Origin: Candidatus Woesearchaeota archaeon
Lineage (GTDB): Archaea > Nanobdellota > Nanobdellia > Woesearchaeales > GW2011-AR9
Reading direction: 5' to 3'
NCBI GenBank assembly: GCA_016213985.1
Contig: JACRPJ010000065.1
Location: forward strand, 1 to 9,420
DNA: 9,420 nucleotides
The notes under the pieces were generated by a model. The model had not been told where the DNA came from. It saw nothing but the letters and a program-made list of their open reading frames with translations, and made no database searches. The position numbers were made by a program, and so were the translations under genes. How positions within the stretch are numbered: the first letter of the stretch is position 1; every line of letters begins with the position of its first letter. Of the stretch, positions 1-6,054 are shown piece after piece.

Positions 1-228
1 ATTGGTTTCTTGAAAATTCTGTCTCCAATTTTCTCCAAACAATTGCTTAGCAATTATCAGTGAGAGAGTGGTCTTTCCTACCCCTGCTGGACCGGAGAAG
101 AGCAGGTGGGGCATATTCTTGGTTTGCACGAAGGCTTTTATTTTTTCTACTATCTCCTTCTGTCCTTTAATTTCTTCGAATGTGCTGGGGCGGTACTTTT
201 CGGTCCAGATGTTGGATTCGCTCATCAT
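1..228 (-). CDS. rfcS: Replication factor C small subunit, N-terminal part (cut by window edge)
   Basis: The 76 codons visible encode the N-terminus of the archaeal clamp-loader small subunit, an AAA+ ATPase that loads the PCNA sliding clamp at primer-template junctions. The reading starts [14 protein letters not shown]; the W-x-E-K-Y-R-P motif at residues 8-13 is the RFC-box hallmark of RFC small subunits. The Walker A P-loop GPAGVGKT lies at residues 46-53, followed by the expected helix. The remainder of the protein (Walker B, SRC motif, C-terminal collar) is beyond base 1. Start is ATG at 228, or the adjacent ATG at 225. A TATA box at 247-255 is about 26 bp from the second ATG, so the mRNA is probably leaderless. 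The gene is divergent from the membrane operon at 548. The identification is secure; only the missing part cannot be checked. Confidence 0.93.
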   Translation of the reverse strand, partial: MMSESNIWTEKYRPSTFEEIKGQKEIVEKIKAFVQTKNMPHLLFSGPAGVGKTTLSLIIAKQLFGENWRQNFQETN

Positions 229-246
229 TTTGCTGGAGCAGAGCAG

Positions 247-255
247 TTTTATAAA
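247..255 (-). promoter_or_regulatory. TATA box of rfcS
   Basis: On the minus strand the sequence reads TTTATAAAA, close to the archaeal TATA consensus. Its centre (about 251) is 23-26 bp from the two candidate ATG codons at 228 and 225, which matches the usual TATA-to-start distance and implies a leaderless transcript. Confidence 0.6.
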
Positions 256-328
256 TGTTTTCAAGAAACAACGTATATACTGTAGACGTGGCTTTATTTT
301 GGAATAATAGCGGGTCAAACCTCTGTTT

Positions 329-372
329 AGTAAATGACAAAAGTTCTGGAACAGAACGCCATGACATTTACT
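329..372. repeat. Nested inverted repeat (palindrome within palindrome)
   Basis: The outer arms AGTAAATG (329-336) and CATTTACT (365-372) are perfect reverse complements of 8 bp. Nested inside are GTTCTG (343-348) and CAGAAC (352-357), perfect 6-bp arms around a GAA loop. The spacers between outer and inner arms are 6 and 7 nt, so the whole element is almost symmetric. It lies in the rfcS/membrane-operon intergenic region, upstream of both promoters. It could be an operator with paired half-sites, a structured RNA, or an old mobile-element end. No protein reading in this stretch is convincing. Confidence 0.6.
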
Positions 373-402
373 ATGCACAGAAATACAACGATATTTCCGG
401 CA

Positions 403-430
403 CGCCAAAAATTTGTTAAATTTTTGAGCG
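403..430. repeat. A/T-rich hairpin with GC-clamped base
   Basis: CAAAAATTT (406-414) pairs perfectly with AAATTTTTG (418-426) around a GTT loop. The stem is extended by CGC (403-405) against GCG (428-430) with one bulged A at 427, giving 12 bp in all. It lies between the divergent promoters, about 65 bp upstream of the TATA box of the membrane operon. It does not follow any coding region, so a terminator role is unlikely; a regulatory or structural role is an inference. Confidence 0.55.
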
Positions 431-473
431 TTAGAAAACGACACGTTTATCCAAAAACTCATGGTGTTTTCTA

Positions 474-490
474 TTTCTCTAGAGGAGAAA
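474..490. promoter_or_regulatory. Inverted repeat abutting the TATA box of the membrane operon
   Basis: TTTCTC (474-479) and GAGAAA (485-490) are perfect 6-bp inverted arms around a 5-nt centre. The right arm ends 2 bp before the TATA box at 493, where the TFB-recognition element (BRE) lies. A protein bound here would cover the BRE, so this is a candidate operator; the purine-rich right arm may equally be just the BRE. Confidence 0.4.
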
Positions 491-492
491 GA

Positions 493-500
493 TTTAAATA
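493..500 (+). promoter_or_regulatory. TATA box of the membrane operon
   Basis: TTTAAATA, preceded by purine-rich GAGAAAGA as expected for a BRE. Transcription would start near base 522, giving a leader of roughly 26 nt that includes the Shine-Dalgarno site at 533-538. This first gene is therefore not leaderless, unlike most operon-leading genes in the window. Confidence 0.55.
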
Positions 501-532
501 GAATAATCTTTTATCCTTAATCATTATAATAA

Positions 533-538
533 GAGGTG
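533..538 (+). promoter_or_regulatory. Shine-Dalgarno site deciding the A1 start
   Basis: GAGGTG matches six bases of the archaeal anti-SD sequence (16S 3' end CACCTC) and sits 9 nt before the ATG at 548. It overlaps a GTG at 536 that could be mistaken for the start codon, and therefore argues for the ATG at 548. Confidence 0.65.
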
Positions 539-547
539 CCGAAGTTA

Positions 548-1078
548 ATGAAAAAAGGATTATTTTTCCTATTAGTGGTGATTGGCCTGTTATTTGTTTC
601 TTCCGCTCTTGCCCAAGCTCCGGGAATGGGCACTTCTATTAAAAATGCGTGGAACACGATTTTAGATTGGGGCAGCCTATCTTTCTTATTTGGAACAAGC
701 GTAGATAATCATTTAATCGGTTTTTTAAGAATATTAATAGGAGTATTGGTTTTCTCCTTGCTCTTTGCGGCATCCGCAGTAATTCCGGGAATCTCCCGCA
801 ATATTGCGATTACAATCTGCATTATTCTCACGATAATGACTTCCATATTTTTTCCGGCGTCAGTGTTGATGATGCTCGGAGAGACTTATACTACAATATT
901 TGCTTTCCTTATCTTAGGGGCGCCGTTGTTAGGAGTAGGCTGGCTGTTGTTTGGAACTCCTACGCCGAGCCGCGGCTGGGCTTTTGCTAAGTTTTTAGGA
1001 ATATGTTTACTAATTTATCTGTTTGCCCAAATAAGTCATTGGGCAGGAATACTCGGGGGAATGTCAAGTATCCCATAA
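548..1078 (+). CDS. Polytopic membrane protein with signal peptide, module copy A1
   Basis: A 176-aa protein of unknown function. Residues 1-22 form a typical signal peptide (MKKGLFFLLVV, then VSSALAQA), followed by a short exported segment with NAWNTILDWGSLSFL. Four hydrophobic segments follow at about residues 56-80, 87-112, 113-137 and 146-172; the second ends in PASV. It is the first gene of a four-gene operon and a clear paralogue of the gene at 1748 (A2): both share W-N-x-I-L-x-x-G-x-LSFL, a GF-x-R-x-L segment, and PASV at matching places. The ATG at 548 is preferred over the GTG at 536 because of the SD site 9 nt upstream and because it gives a clean signal peptide. B1 follows after a 16-nt gap. 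I do not recognise the family. An exported small membrane-complex subunit is the most one can infer. Confidence 0.85.
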   Translation: MKKGLFFLLVVIGLLFVSSALAQAPGMGTSIKNAWNTILDWGSLSFLFGTSVDNHLIGFLRILIGVLVFSLLFAASAVIPGISRNIAITICIILTIMTSIFFPASVLMMLGETYTTIFAFLILGAPLLGVGWLLFGTPTPSRGWAFAKFLGICLLIYLFAQISHWAGILGGMSSIP

Positions 1079-1080
1079 AA

Positions 1081-1085
1081 GGTGA
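1081..1085 (+). promoter_or_regulatory. Shine-Dalgarno site of B1
   Basis: GGTGA lies 9 nt before the ATG at 1095, the same spacing as in A1 and B2. It supports 1095 as a real start and rejects the closer ATG at 1087, which meets a stop after five codons. Confidence 0.55.
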
Positions 1086-1094
1086 AATGAAAAA

Positions 1095-1732
1095 ATGGCT
1101 TTAGAAGCGTTTGCACAGTTTCTGTCTGAAATTACTCCTTGGTCTAATTTAGTATTAGTGCCGGCGGCAGTTTATTATCTCTGGAAATCTATCGTGCGGT
1201 TGGAGAGAAACTGAAAGAGCCGTTCACTAAGTTAGGGGGGCGGGGAATTGTTGGAGATGCCCGTCAGACTTGGGAAGATTTCAGGAAAGTAGTTTACGGT
1301 TCGGAAAAGAAATTGTTATCAGGTCTTATCGCTGAAAAGAAACTATTGGCGGAATTGGAATTATTGCAGAATGAAATCGATAACCACGGATTAGTTGAAG
1401 TTGGGAAACTGGCTAAAACTGAAAAATTGGCTAAAAAATGCAAGAAACTATTAAATGGACGAGTGAACAGACTTACCCGGAGGATGGAAAAACTGTTATC
1501 CCAGATGGGAGATTTGGGCGGTAAACTGGATAAATTAAATGTAACTAAATTAGATGCTTTGCGTAACGATATTCTAGCTAAGCATAAAGAAATTGACAAT
1601 AATTTGGAAAAGATTCTTAGCAAAAAAGATGCAACTGCTATCGGTGCTGCAGTAGCGGCAGAAAAAGAGGTCTATAAATTAATCACAGGTCTAATCACTT
1701 ACGAGAAAGCTTTGGAAGGAGAAGCGAAGTAA
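1095..1732 (+). pseudogene. Frameshifted membrane-anchored helical protein, module copy B1
   Basis: Starting at ATG 1095 the frame encodes an N-terminal hydrophobic segment (MALEAFAQFLSEITPW, later VYYLWK) but stops at TGA 1212 after 39 codons. A second frame, open from 1148 to the TAA at 1732, continues as a charged, helical, coiled-coil-like chain (for example LLAELELLQNEIDN and NRLTRRMEKLLSQM) yet has no ATG or GTG; its first possible start is a TTG at 1313. Adding one A to the AAA run at 1185-1187 joins the two as VYYLWKIYRAVGEKLKE, giving about 212 aa. That matches the 223-aa paralogue B2 in size and in plan (F-x-SE, hydrophobic span, VYY, basic/acidic helices). The cause could be a real mutation, a homopolymer error in the assembly, or recoding; no classical -1 slippery heptamer is visible. 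The function is unknown; the topology suggests a single span with the bulk in the cytoplasm. Confidence 0.75.
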
Positions 1733-1747
1733 TTTCGTCGGGTTAAC

Positions 1748-2299
1748 ATGAAACTCTACTCAAAGAGCATTATCTTTTCTGTATTAACCTTATTAACTAT
1801 ACCTTTCGCTTTGGCGGATCTCGGCACTACTTTCAGCAACGTCTGGAATAAGATATTATCTATCGGCAATTTAAGCTTCTTAGGCGTTTCCGATGCCAAT
1901 GTGGTCGTCGGATTTACTCGCTTGTTATTAGCGATACTTACTTTTACCATCTTTTTTGCGGTGATTACTGTTTTTGGCGAAGGTGGTTCCGGCAATACCG
2001 GAAGGGCTCCCCTCAGTTTCTTCAAGCGCAATCATGCCATGGTCATTTCTGCCATTTTAGCGATTATGGTAGCAGTATTTCTTCCCGCTTCAGTTATTCT
2101 AGCGGTAGGAACTGGCTGGGCTACTGCGGTCGCTTTAATCCTAATTGGAGTCCCGGTTATTGGAGGAGCATATTTCTTGTGGGTTTGGCCGATCGGAGGA
2201 ACAGATACTCGGGGGACTTATTTTTTGAAATTAATCTTATGCGTCTTGCTCTTTTGGATTCTAAGCGCGATGAGTTATCATGTAACGAGGTTAGTATGA
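1748..2299 (+). CDS. Polytopic membrane protein with signal peptide, module copy A2
   Basis: A 183-aa paralogue of A1, function unknown. Residues 1-23 are a signal peptide (basic MKLYSK, hydrophobic core, FALA-D cleavage site). Next comes NVWNKILSIGNLSFLGV, the counterpart of the A1 juxtamembrane segment, then hydrophobic segments at about residues 54-76, 96-118, 121-147 and 156-178. PASV recurs at the end of the second segment. A Gly-rich loop (GEGGSGNTGR, residues 77-86) between the first two spans is absent in A1. The gene begins 15 nt after B1 and ends 1 nt before B2, so it is tightly coupled to B2. No strong SD site precedes this ATG. Divergence from A1 is considerable, so the duplication is old and both copies are presumably under selection. 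Confidence 0.87.
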   Translation: MKLYSKSIIFSVLTLLTIPFALADLGTTFSNVWNKILSIGNLSFLGVSDANVVVGFTRLLLAILTFTIFFAVITVFGEGGSGNTGRAPLSFFKRNHAMVISAILAIMVAVFLPASVILAVGTGWATAVALILIGVPVIGGAYFLWVWPIGGTDTRGTYFLKLILCVLLFWILSAMSYHVTRLV

Positions 2300-2300
2300 G

Positions 2301-2972
2301 ATGATAATGGAATGGAGCCCAGTAGCAGGGATGGTTAGCGAATTTATTGATTATGCTCTTTTCTTTGTAGGTATAGGCATTGTTTATTATATAATCCGGC
2401 TGGTAATAGGAACTGGTTCTAAAGAGGAAGAACAGGACAGGAGCGAGCGGGTCAGAGGATGGATCAAAGACAAATACCAAAAGGTGAAAGATAAAGAAGT
2501 CCGAGGGCAGGAGCGATTAAAGAAAGAAAAAGAAGTCCGAGCTCGTGCCAGATTATTGCAGCCAGCAAAAGGCTTTATTATAACAGCAGAAGAGCACGCC
2601 GAGCATCTGTACGATGCTTTTAATGAGCCTCCCCCTACGGCTTTGAATGATGCTACCAGACACTTACGCCAGATTGAGGATAACCTGCGTTCGGCCATTA
2701 GACAATTTCGGACCGCTAAGTCACATTCTAAAGGGGATAAAAGAATTCTGATTGAAAATATGCAGAATAATGCTGCGGCCATGTTAGCACATACTGTTGC
2801 TGACATAAAGAAAAATATGCCTGCCAGTCCTACTGATCCAAATTGGGATACCAAAAAGCAGAATGTTAGGATACAGATAGGCAAGATGAAAGGCGGATGT
2901 GGGATATTAATAAACGCCATCGATGATTTTATAGATAAGGATGCTGCTACAGTGCCACCTTGTGCTCCCTAA
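2301..2972 (+). CDS. Membrane-anchored helical cytoplasmic protein, module copy B2
   Basis: A 223-aa protein of unknown function. One membrane span lies at about residues 17-37 (FIDYALFFVGIGIVYY, then IIRLV). A long, highly charged, probably helical region follows (residues 38-105, rich in E, K and R, such as DKYQKVKDKEVRGQERLKKE). The C-terminal half (about 90-210) contains TARHLRQIEDN-like helices and ends in a Cys-containing tail. By the positive-inside rule the bulk should be cytoplasmic. The start ATG at 2301 is 1 nt after the A2 stop, with GAGGT at 2287-2291 nine nt upstream; an alternative ATG is at 2307. It is the intact counterpart of frameshifted B1 and the last gene of the operon, convergent with eL33. 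A scaffold or adaptor for the A proteins is an inference from gene order only. Confidence 0.85.
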   Translation: MIMEWSPVAGMVSEFIDYALFFVGIGIVYYIIRLVIGTGSKEEEQDRSERVRGWIKDKYQKVKDKEVRGQERLKKEKEVRARARLLQPAKGFIITAEEHAEHLYDAFNEPPPTALNDATRHLRQIEDNLRSAIRQFRTAKSHSKGDKRILIENMQNNAAAMLAHTVADIKKNMPASPTDPNWDTKKQNVRIQIGKMKGGCGILINAIDDFIDKDAATVPPCAP

Positions 2973-2988
2973 GTAGCTAGAAAGCGTT

Positions 2989-3243
2989 TTATTCAATCTT
3001 GATTTTCTTTCCTAGCGTCTGTCCAGGCAATCCTTTTTCCAAGAATAATACCCTTACGCTGCCGGTTCGGCCATGCAGTTGGGTGATCTTGCCTTTGATT
3101 ACTTTTCCAGTAGGAGAAGTCCAGCTGACGCTCTTGCCGATAACTTTGTTAGCCTCTTCGGCAGAGTCTCCAACTTTCATAATCATTTGCTTAAGGTTCT
3201 GATGATGCCTTCCTTGCCGAAAATGACTTAATATCCCTTCCAT
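2989..3243 (-). CDS. rpl35ae: 50S ribosomal protein eL33 (L35Ae)
   Basis: An 84-aa protein matching the archaeal/eukaryotic L35Ae family of the large ribosomal subunit in both length and motifs. The N-terminus MEGILSHFRQGRHHQ corresponds to the family start with F-R-x-G-R-H. The central part GKSVSWTSPTGKVIKGKI forms the barrel strands. The conserved tail HGRTGSVRVLF, then KGLPGQTLGKKI, carries the HG-x-x-G-x-V-R and LPGQ-x-LG signatures. The ATG at 3243 is about 27 bp from a TATA box, so the mRNA is probably leaderless. It is convergent with the membrane operon (16 nt gap) and divergent from the HerA-like gene. This is a core gene and a strong domain marker: eL33 is absent from bacteria. Confidence 0.95.
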   Translation of the reverse strand: MEGILSHFRQGRHHQNLKQMIMKVGDSAEEANKVIGKSVSWTSPTGKVIKGKITQLHGRTGSVRVLFLEKGLPGQTLGKKIKIE

Positions 3244-3266
3244 AGCCTGCTTGGGAATGAAGTTTA

Positions 3267-3274
3267 TTTATAAA
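3267..3274 (-). promoter_or_regulatory. TATA box of eL33
   Basis: TTTATAAA, a near-ideal archaeal TATA element, centred about 27 bp upstream of the eL33 ATG. This spacing implies a leaderless mRNA. Confidence 0.65.
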
Positions 3275-3337
3275 CGTTTTTGTTAGGGAATTAAATTTTT
3301 CATAATAATCCTTTTATCTCTTCTATTACCTAAATCC

Positions 3338-3344
3338 TTAAAAA
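3338..3344 (+). promoter_or_regulatory. TATA box of the HerA-like gene
   Basis: TTAAAAA, centred about 25 bp upstream of the ATG at 3366. The sequence is less ideal than the other TATA boxes in the window, but the spacing fits and no SD site precedes the ATG. The 122-bp gap between the divergent eL33 and HerA-like genes holds nothing else that I can see. Confidence 0.45.
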
Positions 3345-3365
3345 CTACTTACCTCTTTAAATTTC

Positions 3366-4892
3366 ATGCTCAAAGGCCAAGTTGTCTCTGGAGATTTCGG
3401 CAAGATTGTAATGCGCGTTAAGGCTAATGAATCAGTAGAATTGGGTGAATTATTAGTCATTGACGACCATGATGAAAGCGTTCTGCTTCAGGTCTATGAT
3501 TTGACTTACGGCAGCCAGATTTCTCCCCAGAATCTGGAGATGGTCTCCGGAATAAATCTGGAAGAGGGAAATTTCCAGCTTATGGACGAAGCATTAAGGA
3601 ACTATCAGTTAGCTTTTCTCAAGCCCGTACTTAACATCTCCAAAAACCAACTCAGCAAAAGCTGCAAAAAGTTGCCTACTTTTTTTACCAAAGTCCGGGC
3701 GATCCAGAAAGAAGATCTTTTCTTTATTACTACTCCCGCAAACCCTTTGTTTTTGGGAAAGCTCAGAAGCGGCAGCAAAGAGATGGACGCCGACTTATTC
3801 CTTCCAGGAAAAGAGGTATTAAGAAATCATGTACTAATTCCTGCCTCAACCGGCAAAGGCAAATCGAATTTGATGTCCTGCATCTTATGGGATATCGTAG
3901 GGAAAGATTATGCCGGCATGCTCATCCTCGATCCTCACGATGAATATTATGGAAGAGTGGGCTTGGGACTAAAAGATCATTCCCAACGGCATAAAGTGAG
4001 CTACTATACTCCGCATAGCCCTCCGCCGGGAGCAGGAAGCCTGAAAGTAAATTTAAAGCTGCTGAAACCGGAGCATTTTCAGGGAGTAATTACTTTGAGC
4101 GACCCACAGCGGCAGATGTTATATGCCTATCACAAAAAGTTCGAAAGTAGCTGGATTTATAACATTTTAGCAGAGAAGCAGATTCAGGGGGTAACTTTTC
4201 ACGAAGATACCATTGCCGTAGTAAAAAGAAAATTAGTCTCCCTGCTGGGATTAGAGATAGAAAATGGCAGAGTATACTGCCAGGGAGTTTTTGATGATAT
4301 TGCCGGAGAAAATATCCTAAACGAAATCTGCTTGGACTTGGAACATGGTAAGATAGTAATTATTGATACTAGTTATTTCTCCGGGGCGATTGAAATCCTC
4401 ATCGGAGGCATGATCACCACGGAGATTCTGGAGCATTATAAATATTACAAACGTACCGGTATTCTTGACGAAAAACCAGTGGTTTCTATTGTCTTGGAAG
4501 AAGCTCCCCGCGTTTTGGGAAAGAATGTCTTGGAGCAGGGTTCTAATATCTTTGAAACCATTGCCCGGGAAGGAAGAAAATTTAAGGTAGGGCTGATTGC
4601 TATCACTCAATTACCCTCAGAGATTCCTAAGAATATCCTTGCTAATATAAATACCAAAATAATTTTGGGCTTGGAAATGAGTTCTGAAAGACAAGCAGTA
4701 ATTGAGTCTTCTCCTCAGGATTTATCTCAGGACAGCCGTAATATTGCTGCTTTGGATAAGGGAGAAGCTTTAGTAACTTCGATATTCACCAAGTTTGCCG
4801 TACCGGTTAAAGTACCGCTGTTTAAGGAGTTTGTACAGAAGAACAAAGCGGAAAAAGTACAGCAGAGTTTTACTGGAATCTCTCTCAGTTAA
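3366..4892 (+). CDS. HerA/DUF87-family hexameric ATPase
   Basis: A 508-aa P-loop ATPase of the HerA-FtsK superfamily. Such proteins form hexameric rings that translocate DNA; archaeal HerA works with the nuclease NurA in end resection. The N-terminal 60 residues resemble the HAS-barrel. Walker A is ASTGKGKS at residues 160-167, where the first position is Ala rather than the usual Gly. Walker B is [10 protein letters not shown] at 185-194 (the family usually has DPHGEY). A second acidic strand, [13 protein letters not shown], lies at 373-385, followed by an arginine-finger-like AREGRKF at 400-406 and the sensor strand [13 protein letters not shown] at 409-421. The length matches HerA. No nurA, mre11 or rad50 is in the window, so the partner is unseen and I do not assign the symbol herA. 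It could also be one of the uncharacterised DUF87 paralogues. It probably has its own promoter. Confidence 0.88.
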   Translation: MLKGQVVSGDFGKIVMRVKANESVELGELLVIDDHDESVLLQVYDLTYGSQISPQNLEMVSGINLEEGNFQLMDEALRNYQLAFLKPVLNISKNQLSKSCKKLPTFFTKVRAIQKEDLFFITTPANPLFLGKLRSGSKEMDADLFLPGKEVLRNHVLIPASTGKGKSNLMSCILWDIVGKDYAGMLILDPHDEYYGRVGLGLKDHSQRHKVSYYTPHSPPPGAGSLKVNLKLLKPEHFQGVITLSDPQRQMLYAYHKKFESSWIYNILAEKQIQGVTFHEDTIAVVKRKLVSLLGLEIENGRVYCQGVFDDIAGENILNEICLDLEHGKIVIIDTSYFSGAIEILIGGMITTEILEHYKYYKRTGILDEKPVVSIVLEEAPRVLGKNVLEQGSNIFETIAREGRKFKVGLIAITQLPSEIPKNILANINTKIILGLEMSSERQAVIESSPQDLSQDSRNIAALDKGEALVTSIFTKFAVPVKVPLFKEFVQKNKAEKVQQSFTGISLS

Positions 4893-4901
4893 TTATATAT
4901 A
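4893..4901 (+). promoter_or_regulatory. TATA box of the presenilin-like gene
   Basis: TTATATATA, just downstream of the HerA-like stop codon and centred about 26 bp before the ATG at 4923. The spacing implies a leaderless transcript separate from that of the HerA-like gene. Confidence 0.6.
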
Positions 4902-4922
4902 CCTAGTTTATTTAGTTTACTT

Positions 4923-5795
4923 ATGAAACACACTTTAAAAATTATTATTGTCCTTTTGATGAGTTTTCTGCTGGTCCAGCTTATCGGTATTGTGGTCTTG
5001 TATGAATATGTCGATGTCCAGAAAAGCAGCGAAACTGGAAAGACGGAATTTAAGCAATTGCCTATTGGGGAAAGACCGCAGATAAATGAGCAATTTTCAT
5101 ACATTCCTATCATGGTAGTAATATTGATTGGAACGGTGCTTATGCTGGTATTGATTAAATATCAGTTGGACTGGGTGTGGAAGATATGGTTTTTGATTGC
5201 CATTTTCCTCACTTTAACCATCTCCTTCAATGCATTTATTTCTCTAAAAATTGCCCTGTTCATTGCTTTATTATTATCTATCTGGAGGATTTTCTGGCCC
5301 AATTTCTGGGTGCAAAACCTCAGCGAGTTGTTTATATATGGGGGATTAGCCGCTATTTTTGTTCCGATGTTTAATTTATGGTCGATAGCCATTTTGCTAC
5401 TCTTGGTCTCCGGCTACGACGCTTATGCAGTATGGAAGTCTAAACACATGATTACCTTAGCGCAGTCGCAGGCTAAGTCAAAGGTATTTGCAGGGTTATT
5501 GATTCCTTATTCGCTGAAGAAGAGAGCTCATAAAGAGCATGGCCAGCCAGTCCAGCGGGTAAGAACCGCAATTCTCGGTGGCGGGGATATTGGTTTTCCG
5601 TTGTTATTTGCCGGGGTAGTATTAAAGCAGTGGGGGTTATGGCAGAGTTTGATCATTCCTTTCTTTGCAATGTTAGGATTGGGGGTATTATTATTTGTTG
5701 CAAAGGAAAAGAAATTCTACCCTGCTATGCCATTTATTTCTGCAGGATGTTTTCTAGGCCTGGGAGTGGCATGGCTAATTAATTTTCTTCTTTAG
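4923..5795 (+). CDS. Presenilin/signal-peptide-peptidase-type intramembrane aspartyl protease (family A22)
   Basis: A 290-aa membrane protein with about nine hydrophobic spans. It has both catalytic aspartates in their expected settings: the YD motif at residues 165-166 (SGYDAYAVWKSKH) and the GxGD motif at 219-222 (ILGGGDIGFP). The PAL-like motif appears as PAMP at 267-270 (FYPAMPFISAG), with Met in place of Leu. These enzymes cut substrate proteins within the membrane, typically leftover signal peptides or single-span proteins. The exported loop between spans 1 and 2 is at about residues 31-60. The length matches archaeal presenilin homologues. The start ATG has a TATA box about 26 bp upstream. 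The gene ends by a 4-nt overlap of stop codons with the convergent 82-aa gene. The family assignment is firm; the substrate is unknown. Confidence 0.92.
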   Translation: MKHTLKIIIVLLMSFLLVQLIGIVVLYEYVDVQKSSETGKTEFKQLPIGERPQINEQFSYIPIMVVILIGTVLMLVLIKYQLDWVWKIWFLIAIFLTLTISFNAFISLKIALFIALLLSIWRIFWPNFWVQNLSELFIYGGLAAIFVPMFNLWSIAILLLLVSGYDAYAVWKSKHMITLAQSQAKSKVFAGLLIPYSLKKRAHKEHGQPVQRVRTAILGGGDIGFPLLFAGVVLKQWGLWQSLIIPFFAMLGLGVLLFVAKEKKFYPAMPFISAGCFLGLGVAWLINFLL

Positions 5796-6040
5796 CTTTG
5801 TATAAATTCGTTATCAACCGCACTGGAAATAATCTGATAGGTTTGCCCTAAGTGCTTGATCTCTTCTACTGTGGTATATAAACTGTAGGGATTACTTTCT
5901 TTTCCGATGCGGGCATAGAATTCTTGAACTTTCCGATCTGTTAACTCCTTAAGATGTGAGAAGAGGATACCAGCGGGGTTGAGCTTGGGATATCTTTCCT
6001 TTTCGGTGCGAAACTCTTTAATTAATTGAGTGATATCCAT
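5792..6040 (-). CDS. Small soluble protein of unknown function
   Basis: An 82-aa protein I do not recognise. It starts MDITQLIKEFRTEKERYPK and is predicted to be mostly helical, without signal peptide, membrane span or Cys motif. The ATG at 6040 is chosen because GAGGTG (minus strand, 6047-6052) lies 6 nt upstream; a GTG at 6049 overlaps this SD site and is unlikely to be the start. It follows the MBL-fold gene by 14 nt, so both are probably co-transcribed. Its stop overlaps that of the convergent presenilin-like gene by 4 nt. Good SD placement and composition support a real gene. Confidence 0.72.
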   Translation of the reverse strand: MDITQLIKEFRTEKERYPKLNPAGILFSHLKELTDRKVQEFYARIGKESNPYSLYTTVEEIKHLGQTYQIISSAVDNEFIQS

Positions 6041-6046
6041 GTTTAA

Positions 6047-6052
6047 CACCTC
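6047..6052 (-). promoter_or_regulatory. Shine-Dalgarno site of the 82-aa gene
   Basis: GAGGTG on the minus strand, 6 nt before the ATG at 6040. It lies in the 14-nt gap after the MBL-fold gene and decides the start of the downstream gene. Confidence 0.6.
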
Positions 6053-6054
6053 GT

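Noticed and set aside
68..367. Frames 68-307 (+) and 167-367 (-) as genes
   Set aside because: Both overlap the rfcS coding frame (1-228, minus) or its promoter; their products are low-complexity and resemble nothing, whereas the rfcS frame has RFC box and Walker A.
536..547. GTG at 536 as the start of A1
   Set aside because: This GTG is part of the Shine-Dalgarno GAGGTG; ATG 548 lies 9 nt after it and yields a normal signal peptide.
1148..1214. Programmed -1 frameshifting in B1
   Set aside because: I looked for an X-XXY-YYZ slippery heptamer in the overlap of the two frames and found none in the right phase; a lost A in the AAA run is simpler.
1294..2031. Antisense frames opposite B1 and A2
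   Set aside because: They are shadows of B1 and A2, with atypical composition and no start signals.
2387..2920. 177-aa antisense frame opposite B2
   Set aside because: It is Cys/Ser-rich, has no family resemblance, start signal or promoter, and mirrors the charged helical gene B2 on the plus strand.
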